Positions 37,101 to 48,633 of a stretch of DNA of 64,000 nt are shown here, piece by piece. The stretch lies in assembly GCA_002118135.1 (NCBI GenBank), contig BDIU01000112.1, positions 147,274 to 211,273 of the forward strand, written 5' to 3'. Each line of letters starts with the position of its first letter. The first letter of the stretch is position 1. A program made the position numbers and the translations under genes. The notes beneath the pieces are model-generated. The model ran no database searches. It saw only the letters and a list, made by a program, of their open reading frames with translations, and was not told the origin of the DNA. This DNA comes from Trebouxia sp. TZW2008. Its lineage: Eukaryota > Chlorophyta > Trebouxiophyceae > Trebouxiales > Trebouxiaceae.

Positions 37101-40100
37101 TCCAAGACACGTTGCTGTGGACTGCCTCATGACCGGCCTGATGGAAACCGGCTGCACAGGTGGCATGCCTTCCTCCATTGCAAGCACCATGCACAATTCA
37201 ATGTTGTGCTAGGCTGCACAATAGACGTTATTTGAGGCTGCTGTGAAGGTTGCTGCATGAACAGCTTGCTAGATACTTCCTGCAACATTGGCACAGTCAA
37301 AGGGCTGCTGTGAGTCCACGACAATGTTGCTGTGAATCGCCTTATGACTGGCCTGATGGAGACTGGCTGCACAGGTGGCCTGCCTTGCGCTCAAAGTTGA
37401 GCTGTGATTGCAAGCATCATGCCCTGATGTATGTTGTGCTGGGCTACATAATAGACATGGTTTGTGGACTGCTCTTGAAGACCGACGCATCAATGACCTG
37501 CTAGATACTGGTTTGGCTGCAAGAGTGCCATGTTATGTATAAGCATGTTCTGTTTTGATGCAGGATGGCACAAATGTACCGATGCCGCAGTACAGTTGCA
37601 TGCTGCTGCTGGGACTGTTCAGCGCTGATTGAGCAACTTCAGTTCAATGTGTGGTGCAGACATGGTGAGTGCAGTGTCTTCGGGCACATCACCAAGAGCT
37701 TGCTAGCTGCAACTTTACACATGAAGTGTATGCGTCAATTTCATCAAGCAGCAGTCTCAGTGTGATATGTGGTGCAGACATGGTGAGGGTGGGTGCCTTG
37801 GGGCACATCACCAAGAGCTTGCCAGCTGCAACTTTACACATGAAGTGTATGCATCAATTTGATCAAGCAGCAGTCTCAGTGTGATGTGTGGTACAGACAT
37901 GGTGAGAGAGGATGCCTTGAGGCGCATCAGCAAAGACTTGCTGGCTGTAAACTCAACCATAAGACTGATACACCCCATCAATGCAGCAATGTGATGTCTA
38001 AGTGTGATGTGTGGTGCAGACATGGTGAGGGTAGGTGCCTTGAGGCGCATCAGCAAGGACTTGCTGCCCCACTCATTACATGCTGTTGACTCCAAGGCCA
38101 AGAATGATGCTGCAAGCGAGCTGAAAGACATGCTGGCTGCCACCAACAATGCTGCTGAAGCTGCTGTCATTCAGAGAGAGCTAGACCAGCTGAAGCAGGT
38201 GGCATAAGTGTAATGAGTGATGTAGTATCATGACGCATACAATGGTCTGATACATAATGCATGTGCTCTGTTCAGCAAAGTCGAGAGCAGTCTGCTTTTG
38301 AAGTTGTGAGCCTCCACTTGTGTTGCCATTGAGTGTGTTTTGCTTGTCATATGTGGTAGTGCACTGCCTCATGCACAATCTACAAAGCCTCTGGAAAACA
38401 AGCACGCACCTTTGACAAGAACATGTCAATGACCCAAGGATGTGCAATACAGGGCGCCGTGACAATGAGTTTGGATCAACTGTCTAGCATCACCGCCATT
38501 TTGACACTTCATGCAGCGTCAGCAACAGAGTGAAACTAGCAGAAACCCTTGTGAGCAAAGCCCTGATTCCTGACATCATGTTGCGTAGGGCGCAGATCGG
38601 CAGCGCAAGAAGAAGCTGAAGAGCGCAGGCGTGGTGGGGGTGACGTGCTGCTCAGCGGGGCTACCAGTGCTGGAGGGCCTTGTTTTCGATGTGGTGCTGC
38701 TGGATGAGGCTAGCCAGATGGTGGAGCCTCTCACCCTTAACCCTCTCACCACTGCCAAACCCAGGTCATCCGTCTTCCGTGGCACTAAACGCCTTCAGTG
38801 CTGCTAAGCCCAGAAGTGCTTGACGTACTCACTGCTGCCAGCTCAAGGGCACATTTGTGCCTTGATCCTTAGGCCTGCAACTCCCTCAATCGCTGCCAAA
38901 GCTGAGTCAGGGTCTTGCCTTAGCCTCAGCAACTCATCATTGTCACTGCTGCCATAACTTTTGGCCCAAAAGCATGTTTCTTGTATTCTGCCCAAGTGCT
39001 TGCTACCAGGCAGTCCCATCACCTTCGAAATTGTGTATGCTGGCAGGTTCATCATCATGGCAGGAGATCCTTGCCAGCTGGGACCTGTGGTTGCCTCACC
39101 AGCAGCAGTCGCCGCCAACCCACCAGCTGCTACAGCAAGTGCTAGAGCTCCTGCCCACAGCCCCATGCCACCCACTTGGGCTGCTGCAAGGGGGCCTGCT
39201 GAGAGGCCATTACCACAGGGGTTGGCTAGGCCCCTGCTGGTGAGGCTGGTGCAGATGGGTCACCATGCTCACTTGCTGCGCACACAATACAGGTAAGCAA
39301 AACAGTTGTTTATGTTCCTCTATTTATGTTCCTCATAGCCGGTGGTGGTGAGCAGGCAGATTACGGTCCAATGTTTTGTGGATTGTTTGCTGCACTTTGA
39401 CTGAGTCTTGAGCAATAGAAATATGCGGTTTGTCTGTCCGCGCAAGTCTATGTTGACTGCAAAGCTTAGAAGATGTCAGCATGCCACCACCAGCTTATTT
39501 CACACGACAAGCTTGTCTGCATTCATGCCTGCGCCAGCTCTTGCCAGACCATGCATAACCTGCATCAAGGAAATGCTGATTCTTCATGCATTGGTCTGTG
39601 TTTATTCAGCTTGATGGCATGCAAACAGCTATGCAGCTTAAGGTGCCACACTGTCTACTGACTGCTGCAACTCACTTTTCAAGCTTGCACAGCCAGAATG
39701 TGATCTGAGCTCAACATGGCATCAGTATAAGCAAAATGACACAAGACAGAGCAAACGTTATCAACACAAGCAGCTCAAGATAAGCACAGAAACAGCCTCT
39801 TGGTTTGGTATGATGCAGGTGCCACCCAGCAATCAGTAGGGTGCCCAATGCACTGTTCTATAGGGGCCAGCTGCTAGACGGCTGCTCTGCAGCACAGCGG
39901 CCTGCTGTGGTGCCTGGCCTTGCAGCAGTGAGTTTCATGGAGGTCAGAGGGCAGCAGCGGTATGGGCAGGGCAGCAGCAGCGCCTGCAACCAAGCAGAGG
40001 CTCAAGCCGTTGTACAGGCATGTCTATCTTGTCTTGCAGTCAAGTGCCTACTTTGAGATCAAAGTGTCTTGAAAGGCTCTGCTAACAGCAGTTGAGCAGC

Positions 40101-43100
40101 AGCGGCATGAGCAGGGCAGCAGCAGCGCTTGCAATCAGGCTGAGGCCCAAGCTGTTGTACAGGCACGCACCAAGCGCCAGAGTCCAGCTAACCTGTTTTT
40201 CAATATGCAAGTCCTGCTGACTCTTAGTGCCAAATTGAAAAGCTGTTGTTACAACGTGTCAAAAGCCGCGCTTTGGGCTGAGCAGCATCAGCGCTTGCAA
40301 TCAGGCTGAGACCCAAGCTGTTGTTGGCCCAGGCATACACCAAAGTTCCAACATCTAGTTGATCTGTTGCATTGGCACTGCAATTCCTCTTGACTTGCAA
40401 TGCTTTATCAAAAAAGCTTTTGATAACAAGTAAGCAGCAGCGCTTCCAACCATGCTGAGGCTCAAGCTGTGGTGCAGTCAAGTGCCTTTTAACTTGCGTT
40501 CATGGGCATAATTGCAACTCTTGTTGACAGCGCAAAAGCAATTGCAAAGCGACAGCAAAACAGTCAAAGCAGCACCCGGCAATAAAGTGATTTGTGATCA
40601 TGCACTATGTCTTTCAATGCATCCGACAGGTCTTTCAGTGGATTCAGAGATCCAGACGTGTTGACCATTCAATTTCATAGGCTTTGTACCTGTTGCTATT
40701 ATCTGGCATCTGGTGGTCACTGACCTCACAGCATACAGTGTGACAGGTGGGGACTGTTTCTGAGGCCACAGGAATCTCATGCCAATGTGTCATGGGGCCA
40801 CATTGACCTCAAAATTGTTCAACCTGCTGCAGCGCCTCGTAGATTGCATTCGACAAGAAGACCTCACTGCATCTGCAGAATGGATGACTAGCTTGGCTAA
40901 TGAGCGCAGCAACATAATGCAGACAAAGATGATACAAAAGTCTATCTGCAGGCTTTAGATCCTGTCTTGTCTCATGCTGTGTGACCGGGGTGCATAAATT
41001 AAGCAGCATGCACGCTTTGTCTGCAGGTCATCCAGCAGTTGAGTAGACATGGAATCAGCAGCAGCAGCATAGGTGTCATCTGCTTCTTCAGAGCTCAGGT
41101 ACAAAGCACAGAAACACTTGAATGCCTTGTATGACAAAGCTTGCATCGTGTCCGCCAACAGTGATACATTCTTGCACAACACACTGTCAGACAATAAAAC
41201 ACACATACTGTTCTTGGTTGCTGTGTTCTATACTGTACAAATATATTTTGTCCACTGGTCAGCATCTCACAAAGAGTGTACAGCTCGATGCCTTTACTTC
41301 TGTTCAGATATGGGCAGACAGGCTCTTTTGATGCGTTTTGCTAACTTTGTTGGCGTCGCTTCAGGTTGCTTTGATAGAGGGTTTGCTTTGCTCAGCTTCC
41401 AGACGCCCAGGTTGTGATGCAAGTCACAGTCCAGAAGGTCAAGCTGAGGAGCAGCAGCAGTCGGCAGGGGCTTCACAGGATGGCCAGACAGTGCAGATTG
41501 CCACTGTGGATTCCTTCCAGGTAACTAGGCTGAGCCACATGCATTGCGTTCATCAGATCACCAATGCTGATTAGGTACAGTATCAAGTCACAGCAATACT
41601 GGAGTACCAATCAAGGAGCCAAAGTTGTACAAAGCAAGAAGTATGTGGTTGAATCCAGACGGTCTGGTATGCATTTAGTGGCTTGCATTCTGATGCTGCT
41701 AACATCAGTGGAGTTTGCGTGTCCTGACTTGGCTGTGTGTTATATGCAGCAGTCTGTGTCACAAAAGCACAGCAAGATTGCAGCTACTGTCATGCCATCA
41801 ACAGTCGGAAACGCAGCAACAAAGTTCATTACAGCATGGCACTTTTCTGTGCAGCTAACATACATTCATAAAAACAATGGCCTTTTGACCCTATGCTCAG
41901 CAATTATTTATGCATATCAGCGTCATGACTTTTCATGCATGTATCTGAGACAAAATGTGGCTCCGTGCAAGCTAGGGCATACAAGGCCCAATTGTTTCTG
42001 CTCTAGAGCAAGTCATATGCCTGACCTCTGCCTGATATCTGTTTGCACTGTCTCAATTTGTGTCTGAGTTACGCCCTACGACAAATCACTAGCTTCAGCT
42101 TTGGCTTCACTGTGACCTGTGAGAACCACAGGGCAGACAAAACCTCACCCTTTTCTTTATTGCGCAAATAGATAGAAGCTCAGGCCTCTTCAGAGCTCAC
42201 ATTTGCTGTGCAGGGTATGGAAAAGGATATCATCTTGCTGGCCACTACCATCATTCATGCGGGCAATTTTGCCACGGATGCACAGCGTGTAAATGTCGCA
42301 CTGACAAGGGCTAGGCACCACCTGCTGGTGCTGGGGTGCAGCCAGGTTCTACGCAGCTCATCCCCTGCCTTTGCAATGCTGCTCAGCAGCTGCTACATGC
42401 TGCCCCCTGGAGGACTGCTGCCGCCTGACCTTGCTATGCATGCTGATCACGCTATGCCTGCTGAGCGTGCTGGCCACAGTGTGCCTGCTGGTCATGCTAT
42501 GCTTGCTGAGCGTGCTGGCCGTGCTAGGCACGCTGGCCATGGTGTGCCTGCTGAAAGTGCTGGCCACGGCGTGCCTGCTGACCACCACGTGCCTGCTGAG
42601 CGTGCTGGCCGCAGTGTGCCTGCTGGGCGTGCTGACCTTGGTGTGAATGCTGTGCCTGGTGACCACGCTATGCCTGCTGTGCCTGTTGGCCATGCTGCAC
42701 CTGCTAGCCATGCTATGCCAGTTGGGCATGCTGACCGCGCTGTGCCTGCTGGGTATGCTGACCAGGCTGTGCCTGCTGGCCATGCTGTGGCTGCCAAGCG
42801 TGCTGACTATGATGTGTCTGTTGATCATGCTATGGCTCCTGAACGTGCTGGCCTTGCTGTGCCTGCTGGGTGTGCTGAGCATGCTGTGCCTGTGGAGCCT
42901 GGCCGGCTAGCTGGCCCAGATGCACAGCCAAATTGCCATGCAAAAGACCCCAGTCTGCTGGTGCATAAGGCTGAGAGCAATGAGATCCAGACGCACTCAA
43001 GTGAAGGCTGTCTGACTGGCAATCCTCTTTCAGTCAGCACCAACCTGTCTCCCAGCATAAGCCACCAGGCAATGCAGACTAGCTCACCACATACAGCTTC

Positions 43101-43128
43101 CCAACAAGACTTCCTGATTGATATCTAG
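31172..43128 (+). CDS. ZGRF1-like SF1 DNA helicase
   Basis: Fifteen exons join in phase to 1451 residues: 31172-31820, 31902-31960, 32040-32806, 32964-33027, 33346-33563, 34200-34358, 35013-35257, 35657-35781, 36658-36856, 38020-38198, 38589-38764, 39047-39292, 39819-40017, 41365-41520 and 42214-43128. The N-terminus is a DUF2439/ZGRF1-N domain (RVLYSKQVTRKRKAWQDGF), then a disordered Gln/Ser-rich linker. The block with YQKDDLWVLSS and WHGPNKDG matches the middle region of ZGRF1. Helicase motifs follow in order: IHGPFGCGKSS (I), LLSAHTNVAVDRL (Ia), VVLLDEASQMVEP (II), IMAGDPCQLGP (III), LLRTQYRCHP (IV), IATVDSFQGMEKD (V) and RVNVALTRARHHLLVLG (VI). ZGRF1 acts in homologous recombination and crosslink repair. 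A Cys-rich GRF finger is not visible. The C-terminus is a long repeat of about 155 residues. The donor after 40017 is GC. Confidence 0.9.
36200..36365 (+). repeat. Roughly 46-50-bp acceptor-like repeats before the P-loop copies
   Basis: Four imperfect units with the core ctctctgcatgcaattgcagggc (near 36210, 36257, 36302 and 36345). The core mimics the acceptor and first bases of the P-loop exon. Confidence 0.75.
36364..36657 (+). repeat. Two upstream copies of the helicase P-loop exon, 147-bp period
   Basis: Units start at 36364 and 36511, with the intact exon at 36658, exactly 147 bp (49 codons) apart and in one open frame. The P-loop reads GPFWCGKSS, GPFRCGRSS and GPFGCGKSS. Only the third has an intact motif and continues into motif Ia. 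Each unit begins after a gcag acceptor. Confidence 0.95.
37085..37390 (+). repeat. Two downstream decayed copies of the helicase motif Ia exon end
   Basis: The exon end (gctgtggaccgcctcatgactggcctgatggaa, ending 36856 before gtgggt) recurs ending near 37159 and 37374. Both copies have frame-breaking changes but retain a gt after the junction. Confidence 0.85.
37640..38019 (+). repeat. Three acceptor-side copies of the exon at 38020
   Basis: The junction tgtggtgcag before acatggtgagggtaggtgcc has copies whose acceptors end at 37659, 37777 and 37896, with the real one at 38019. Spacings are 118, 119 and 123 bp. The unit includes exon text through cagcaaggacttgctg and then intron text. Confidence 0.9.
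40070..40485 (+). repeat. Three donor-side copies of the helicase exon ending at 40017
   Basis: The exon end (agcagcagcgcctgcaaccaagcagaggctcaagccgttgtacag) recurs ending at 40162, about 40332 and about 40477. Copies 1 and 2 keep gc-type donors (gcacgc, gcatac). The last reads tcaagt and is dead. Confidence 0.85.
42430..42900 (+). repeat. Coding minisatellite at the C-terminus of the ZGRF1-like helicase
   Basis: Degenerate tandem units of 9, 18 and 27 bp (gctggccatgctgtgcct types) encode about 155 residues of a nine-residue motif such as AERAGHSVP and AGHAMPAER. The block is open in several frames and on both strands because the unit lengths are multiples of three and stop-free. Confidence 0.9.
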
Positions 43129-43555
43129 ATAATATAGCATTGATGACCACACTTGAGATCCGCATCATAGCAGGCATTTCTCCTTTAAGGACAGACACTG
43201 AGTCTTCCTCGGTTCCACCTCGACAGTATTTTGTGCTGGAGTCATTGCATACAATGATCCCTGTCTGTTTATGACTTGTTTAAGCCCGGCTGCTTTGCAG
43301 TGTACTATTGCCTTCAGATAATATGCAATCAGTGATCTACAGGAACAAAATTGCAATAATAAATGAATGTGCTGTTTGCAGCTGTTTTGGCTGAGCCTAA
43401 CAAATGTGTCTGCGCTGCCCTTTTTTGGAAGTGCAGGAGTGAGCTGCCTACATGTGCACTTTCTTGCTTTTGGACATTGATGTTCGGTGCGTTTGCAATG
43501 TAGCTACAATGTAGAGCTGCTTCAGCTGAGTGCAATGATGCCAGGAGGTCTTCAT
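43129..43555. other. Convergent intergenic region
   Basis: 3' ends of the helicase gene (+) and methyltransferase gene (-). No gene is seen. Confidence 0.4.
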
Positions 43556-44774
43556 TCATCGATTGACTGCATGTTTTTGAACAATGCATTGATAGCCTAG
43601 CTCAAGAACATGCAACTCCTGCAAATGAATTTCAAGTAATTCATATAATCAGTCAGTAGCCAAGTTGTATAGCCAAACAGTGTAGTTCCAGGCAGGTAGA
43701 AATGGCTGATGTCACACCTGTGAAAAGCATTCAAGAAAAGAATCAATGGCTTTTTTAGGAGTCTCCTCAGGAGGCTTTTTGACAACCTGACCCCACTCAT
43801 AGTCTGCTGCAACACAGGACATTAGTAGCAAGCTCAGTGGGAGTGCTGATGCATGTTGTAATGTGTAGTGCATACCGTCCATGATCATGATGGCACCATT
43901 TTTCATGAGTCTCCAGGCTAGGACCGCGTCAGTGAGCACATCTTGAGGATAATGCGACCCATCAATATACACTACCTGCAAACTTGAAGAGACACTGATT
44001 TGCAGCATGGCATTTGTATAAAAGCCATTGCGCAAGATGATGAACAACTGCGATCAGGTCTGCCTGTGTACAGCAGCAAAAGCTAGCCCGCAACAGTGTC
44101 TCTTGTTTCGTGCAGGCTGCTAGACATATGCAGCTCTGCTGCAGGACAGTATGATGCAATGTAGATTGCACGATTGGACACACCACTTACATCAAATGCT
44201 TCAAGACGAGTGCTGATGAGGCCTGCAAGGGCCATCAAGGAGGTTTGCTGAAATGCAGTGACCTTGCTAGCCTGTCCTGTAGAGGCAACATTGTCCATGA
44301 ATCTTTGAAACAGTTTTTTGCCGTTATGCTCTTGCTCTGACATGCGCCAGCTCTGCATGGCATACATACTTGAAACTATGCAACGCAAACAACAACTTAT
44401 GGCTTGCATTGCTACAAGGCGTGTCACTGAAATGTAGAGCTGCCACTTGTGTCTAGAAGCAGTGATACCTGCGCATCGCTGCCATACTGTGCTGCACCGT
44501 TCCAGGTGTCAATACAGAAAAGCTCGGATTCAGCTGCGCAGCAGACATTCTCCAGCAACCAACAAGCTGATTGGCCCTCCCAAGATCCAACCTGACATAC
44601 AGCACATGATCTGCTTGGTTGCTTAGTCTTGTCTATCTGGCAATAAGACGTTTGATGTGTACGAACCTCCAGCACTTGCAAGTGCATGCTTGATCTCAAC
44701 CAGCCAAGGCTTGCAAACACATGCTCCCAGTTAGGAATGTTGTGTGAGAACCAGTCAGCGGTAAAAGTCGGCAT
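43556..44774 (-). CDS. Class I SAM-dependent methyltransferase (Methyltransf_24 type)
   Basis: Exons on the - strand are 44774-44667, 44591-44469, 44334-44191, 43975-43876, 43806-43718 and 43618-43556. They join in phase to 208 residues. Motif I is LEVGSWEGQSACW, followed by FCIDTWNG at strand 2. The diagnostic VVYIDGSHYPQDVLTDAVLAW and LMKNGAIMIMD with DYEWG at the acceptor-side motif resemble the Methyltransf_24 group of class I methyltransferases, which includes sugar and antibiotic O-methyltransferases. The substrate cannot be inferred. The third exon uses an acceptor ending cagag. An extra 5' exon is possible, since the region upstream was not resolved. Confidence 0.85.
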
Positions 44775-45359
44775 GCATGCCTAAACTTAGTTGAGGCAGG
44801 TCTTAGCCGGTCGTAGTGCCAATTTTTGCGAGGTTGAGACCAATAACATAAGCAATTGCAAGCGCTGACCCCATGCAATGCTAGGCTAGCACGCAATGCG
44901 CTGCCTGTGGAATCGGCATGCAAGGGCAGATGTTGAGGATGCATTCATCCCAAAATTTCAGGAATTTCGCCTTTCAAATGGCCCCTTGGCTTTGAACCTG
45001 CAAGGCCTCGTCGACCTCACTAGGCAGCTCGGTCACCCTGCAGCGCCTGCCTCGCCTCTTTGCTACTTCTCATTTGCAACGTCGTGGCCAACCAATTTGT
45101 GAGCCCTGTGCCTGAGCTTATTGCTCCGTCAACTTCAGCAGCGAGTGCTCTGTGAGTGTACAGAACAGAAAGTTCGAGAAGCTTGCAGGTGAACGCTGGT
45201 TCAATGCAGCATGAAGCGCGCTTGCAATGCTGATGTTGTTGCTTGCGACTTTTCTGGGCTCGCGCTGGCATGATGCACGCCTACACGAGACGCTGCCACA
45301 GATAAGCTGAAACAGCAAGAGGCTAATGGTCTGCAGGAACCCTTTCACTTAGCTTTGCA
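44775..45359. other. Divergent region between the methyltransferase and PUB genes
   Basis: 585 bp. Contains only short chance frames on both strands. It could hide an untranslated or short coding 5' exon of either gene. Confidence 0.35.
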
Positions 45360-46176
45360 ATGGGGTACGCGGGCTACACAGCAGCCAAGCTGCCGCCACC
45401 TAAGGCCAGCGACTTGCAGGCTGCCCTTTGGAGCATAGACAACATGGAGTGCTTGGAGGTGCACTGTATTACCGCAGTTGTCTTTTTGTAAGGGTAGCAC
45501 AGGTCTTTTTTAGGACGCAAAGCATCAGTGTTCGTGACGATTATTCAGGTGATCGGAAAGTTGGTGCGCAACACTGCCATCACTCCTGCAGAAGAAAAGT
45601 TCAAGCGCATCAAGCTGTCAAATAGCAAAGTAAAAAGTGCCATAGTCGATAGTACTGGGGGTGTGTCGTCTCTCCTTGCCATGGGATGGGTTTATGATGA
45701 GGCAGACAAAGAGCATCTCATACTCCCAAAAGGCAAGAACATGACCATGAAGGAGGTGAGTTTGACTTCAATTTGTGCTGGCTATCTAGCAAGCTGTCAA
45801 GTGTTGTTGATTGCCGACATAGCAACAATGCAGGCATGCTATTTGCGCAAGCATTTCAGCTTGACTTGTCCAGCCATGCACAGAACCTGGCTGACGTCAA
45901 GCATCACCTTAGGACTGCACTGTACAGGTGCGAGCTATTGAAGACACCAAAGACCGATTGAAAAAGCAGGTCCAGTATCAGTCTAGGATGTCCAAGGCAT
46001 CAAATCTGCCAACAAATGCAAACAAAAGCGCAATCAGAAGTGCTATGGAGGCTGACAGGCTTGAAAGAGCATCACGTGGGCCTGTCACTCAGGGCAGCAC
46101 TGCACAAGCGCTGCCAGATGGTGCCAACATCACTACTGCTGGAGATATGGGGCTAAACTCTGGGGGTTGCTGCTGA
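45360..46176 (+). CDS. PUB-domain protein
   Basis: Exons are 45360-45458, 45549-45755 and 45928-46176 (stop TGA), giving 184 residues from ATG at 45360. Exons 1-2 form a PUB domain, the fold that binds the C-terminus of the CDC48/p97 ATPase: LWSIDNMECLEVIGKLVRN, EEKFKRIKLSN and LLAMGW, then HLILPKGKNMTM. Exon 3 is a charged helix (VRAIEDTKDRLKKQVQYQSR) and a low-complexity tail. No transglutaminase, UBA or UBX domain accompanies it, so it is shorter than peptide N-glycanase or UBXD1. The last residues are GGCC, a double-Cys end like that of geranylgeranylated Rab proteins, which may mean membrane attachment. Role in protein quality control is inferred from the domain. Confidence 0.8.
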
Positions 46177-46980
46177 TTGCTGGAGTCTAGCAGTCTGACT
46201 AATGGAGGGTCCATTACCCCACATAGCACTTATGTTTCAGCAATCTTGTACAACACGTGTATATGTTGTGCAAATTTCTTACCCCTCGAAACTCAGTAAT
46301 GGCACTGCTGCTTGTTTGAGATACAGTGGCTGCCCCTCAATCACATTGTGTGAGATACTTCACAATGCAACTGATATGATGTACACACACTATTTACTTG
46401 TGGTAATTCAGTGTGCCACGACTACCCCGTGTGAGGGGACTCTCCAAGAAAGCATGCCATCACGTCTGTGCAGGGCACTTTGGCATATGGCCAACTGTAT
46501 TTTTGGAGAAGCAACTACACTTTAAAGCTCTAAAATTTTTTAGACAACATATGTGACCAGCATGGGTGAATCTGCACACGACGCTTAGCTTGCCCTGATG
46601 AGCATAACTGCAGACCAGTTCAATCGGCTGCACATGTGGCTTGAAGCGATCACGCAGCTTGCAGGACACCAAAGTTACAAGTTCGACTGCCGTTATGTGC
46701 ATGCTCGAGGCTGGGGAGAGATGTGGCTTGTTGTATCAGTCGAGACTCAATTGAAAGCAAAACCCAGGATCATTGGTGTGTTGGACAAAAGCACAGGACG
46801 AGATTGAACATGACCTGATAAAACACTATTGGACACCACACTCCTTGCTGGGCCTAGAATGGCTTTCAAATTGTGGATTCATGCACTGTCATGCTGTGAC
46901 TGGAACTTATGCAGACGAGAGCTGTGTGTGTATTTCTACGAAAATGATATCGTGGCTCAAGCCCTGAGCTGACGACCAGA
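46177..46980. other. Convergent intergenic region
   Basis: A 69-codon + frame at 46598-46807 (contains RYVHARGWGEMWLVVSVE) is the most protein-like piece, but I cannot connect it to a gene. Nothing else is seen. Confidence 0.35.
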
Positions 46981-48457
46981 TCATCGGTAGAAGGCTGTCA
47001 TCAGGAAGTTGCTGATAATGGAGCCCAGCGCCGTAAACTTGTACTGCGGATTTGCATTCAGAAGTGAGGCTCTTCGTCAGTGACAATGAACCAAAAACAC
47101 AACAGCGACACCCTGAAATTACCTGATAATCAAAGAACCACCATGGCATCTCCTTGCCAAGAGCTTTTGCAGCATATACTGGAAAAAGGCTGGTCAGTAG
47201 GGTTCCAGCAAAAGTTGCAATAAATGCCAGAAAAGCTCCTCTGAGAATGTTTCTCATACCTGCACGCGGTCTCAAGCTTACACTTTTCGATTTCAAATGC
47301 AGGTTCATAAAAATGAAAACTGCTTCAAAACTCGCATGTTGAAAAAGGCCAAACGGCAGCTATTCATACCTTTTGTTTTGTCCTCTTCAGACTTTGGGAA
47401 TATCTGATTTTGCTTGTATATATTGGCACCAAAACCAAAGGTAGCAGCTGCAGCACAAGACAATCTCAACAACTCTTCAAGCAGAAGATCCGGCTTGTTG
47501 AGACAGCATGCATGTGCTGGCGTTTTCGGTTGTGCAGCTCTGACTCATGACAGGTCGCATGGACTGTTGTCCTGAATGCACTTGTTCACTGACGACAACA
47601 GCTGCACAGGCTCCAGCTACATTTATGCTGCATGAGTTCCTGTGTCTCACACCCAAAAAGGTTGGTTGTAAGTGGGCCGCTGCACTTTTCGCATTCCAGT
47701 AGAACAACACCGCTTGGGCGGCAGCCACAATCAGGAACAGCTGCTTCTCAGCTCGATGTTTTCTGCACACACAATGAGTCAGTGCACTGATAGTTGCATG
47801 CAGAGACGTCAGCAACTGAGGTTGTCGCGCTTAGCAATGAAACAGCTTTGAGGAACAAAAACTTACCTTGGTCGCCATGGCAGATACACCTCTTTGTCAG
47901 CATACTTGATTTCCTTTGCCACCTCCACATTGCCCTGCATCACTGACAACATCTGCTCAGGAGCAGTCTGGAGGCGTACACACATGCTACAGCAATGTCG
48001 ATGTCAGAAAGTCAGGTGAAAGATGAGCAGTGCTTTCCTGCATTCTTGCTGACAGGTTGCGCATCATCAAGGTCGAGTGAGCTGCTTCAATTTTGCCGAT
48101 GGCATCATCGTTTCCTCTCTTTTCCCGCTTCAGCTTATTGTACTGTCTCTGTATAGCCGCAGAATCCGCCCCTGAAGTGAGTTCTAACACCTGAAGCACA
48201 GGTGCGCAGGTCAGTTTAGGCCTGTCAAGGTGGTTGCGGTTGATCACAGGCGCTTGAACACCCAGACGCACTTTGTATGGGTCATCTGCAGGCATTCCCG
48301 ACGCAGCCGCCCGTGTAATGAGCTGACCACGAGAACGACAGCGTCTTTGTCGTTGTGCAGCTTGCAATCTCGGCAGACTGTAACCATGCAGTCGATGGCC
48401 GCTCGCAAGCGGCACGCATGCTGGGCAACGTGCGCCTGCAAAAGTGGCGACAGTCAT
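46981..48457 (-). CDS. CPP1: CPP1-like plastid membrane protein with J-like domain (DUF3353)
   Basis: Exons on the - strand are 48457-48050, 47934-47867, 47762-47653, 47447-47370, 47259-47123 and 47043-46981, about 287 residues. The first 60 residues (MTVATFAGARCPACVPL..., Arg/Ser/Ala-rich, few acids) look like a chloroplast transit peptide. A J-like domain without HPD follows: LTSGADSAAIQRQYNKLKRE and IGKIEAAHSTLMMRNL, then EIKYADKEVYLPWRPR. Three to four membrane spans come next (LFLIVAAAQAVLFYW; AFLAFIATFAGTLL), ending in TALGSIISNFLMTAFYR, as in the family. In plants CPP1 stabilises protochlorophyllide oxidoreductase. The end of exon 1 has no GT; a GC site (tca then gcaaga) keeps the frame, but the site is uncertain. 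Confidence 0.8.
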
Positions 48458-48633
48458 TTTTGCTGAGTGCTCTGTGGTCAAACGTCGCAAGCGCGTTGCG
48501 AAGCAAAATCTGCAACCGCCTTGCTGTTGGGGCAGTTCGCACTCGCGTGGCCCCGGCCAATCTGCCGTTTCGGGTTGAGCTCGGCACAAAGGATGCAAGT
48601 GAGTATCGTTGCCCCGCATGAAAGAAAAGCGAT
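48458..48633. promoter_or_regulatory. Short divergent promoter shared by CPP1 and the ABC transporter
   Basis: Only 176 bp separate the two start codons, which point away from each other. The interval is somewhat GC-rich and has no TATA box, as expected for a bidirectional housekeeping promoter. Confidence 0.5.

Noticed and set aside
42358..42910. Several long open frames on both strands over the helicase C-terminus
   Set aside because: They arise because the minisatellite unit is a multiple of three and stop-free. Only the frame continuous with helicase motif VI is supported.
44896..45102. 69-codon + frame upstream of the PUB gene
   Set aside because: It cannot be joined in phase to the PUB exons with good splice sites and has no family resemblance.
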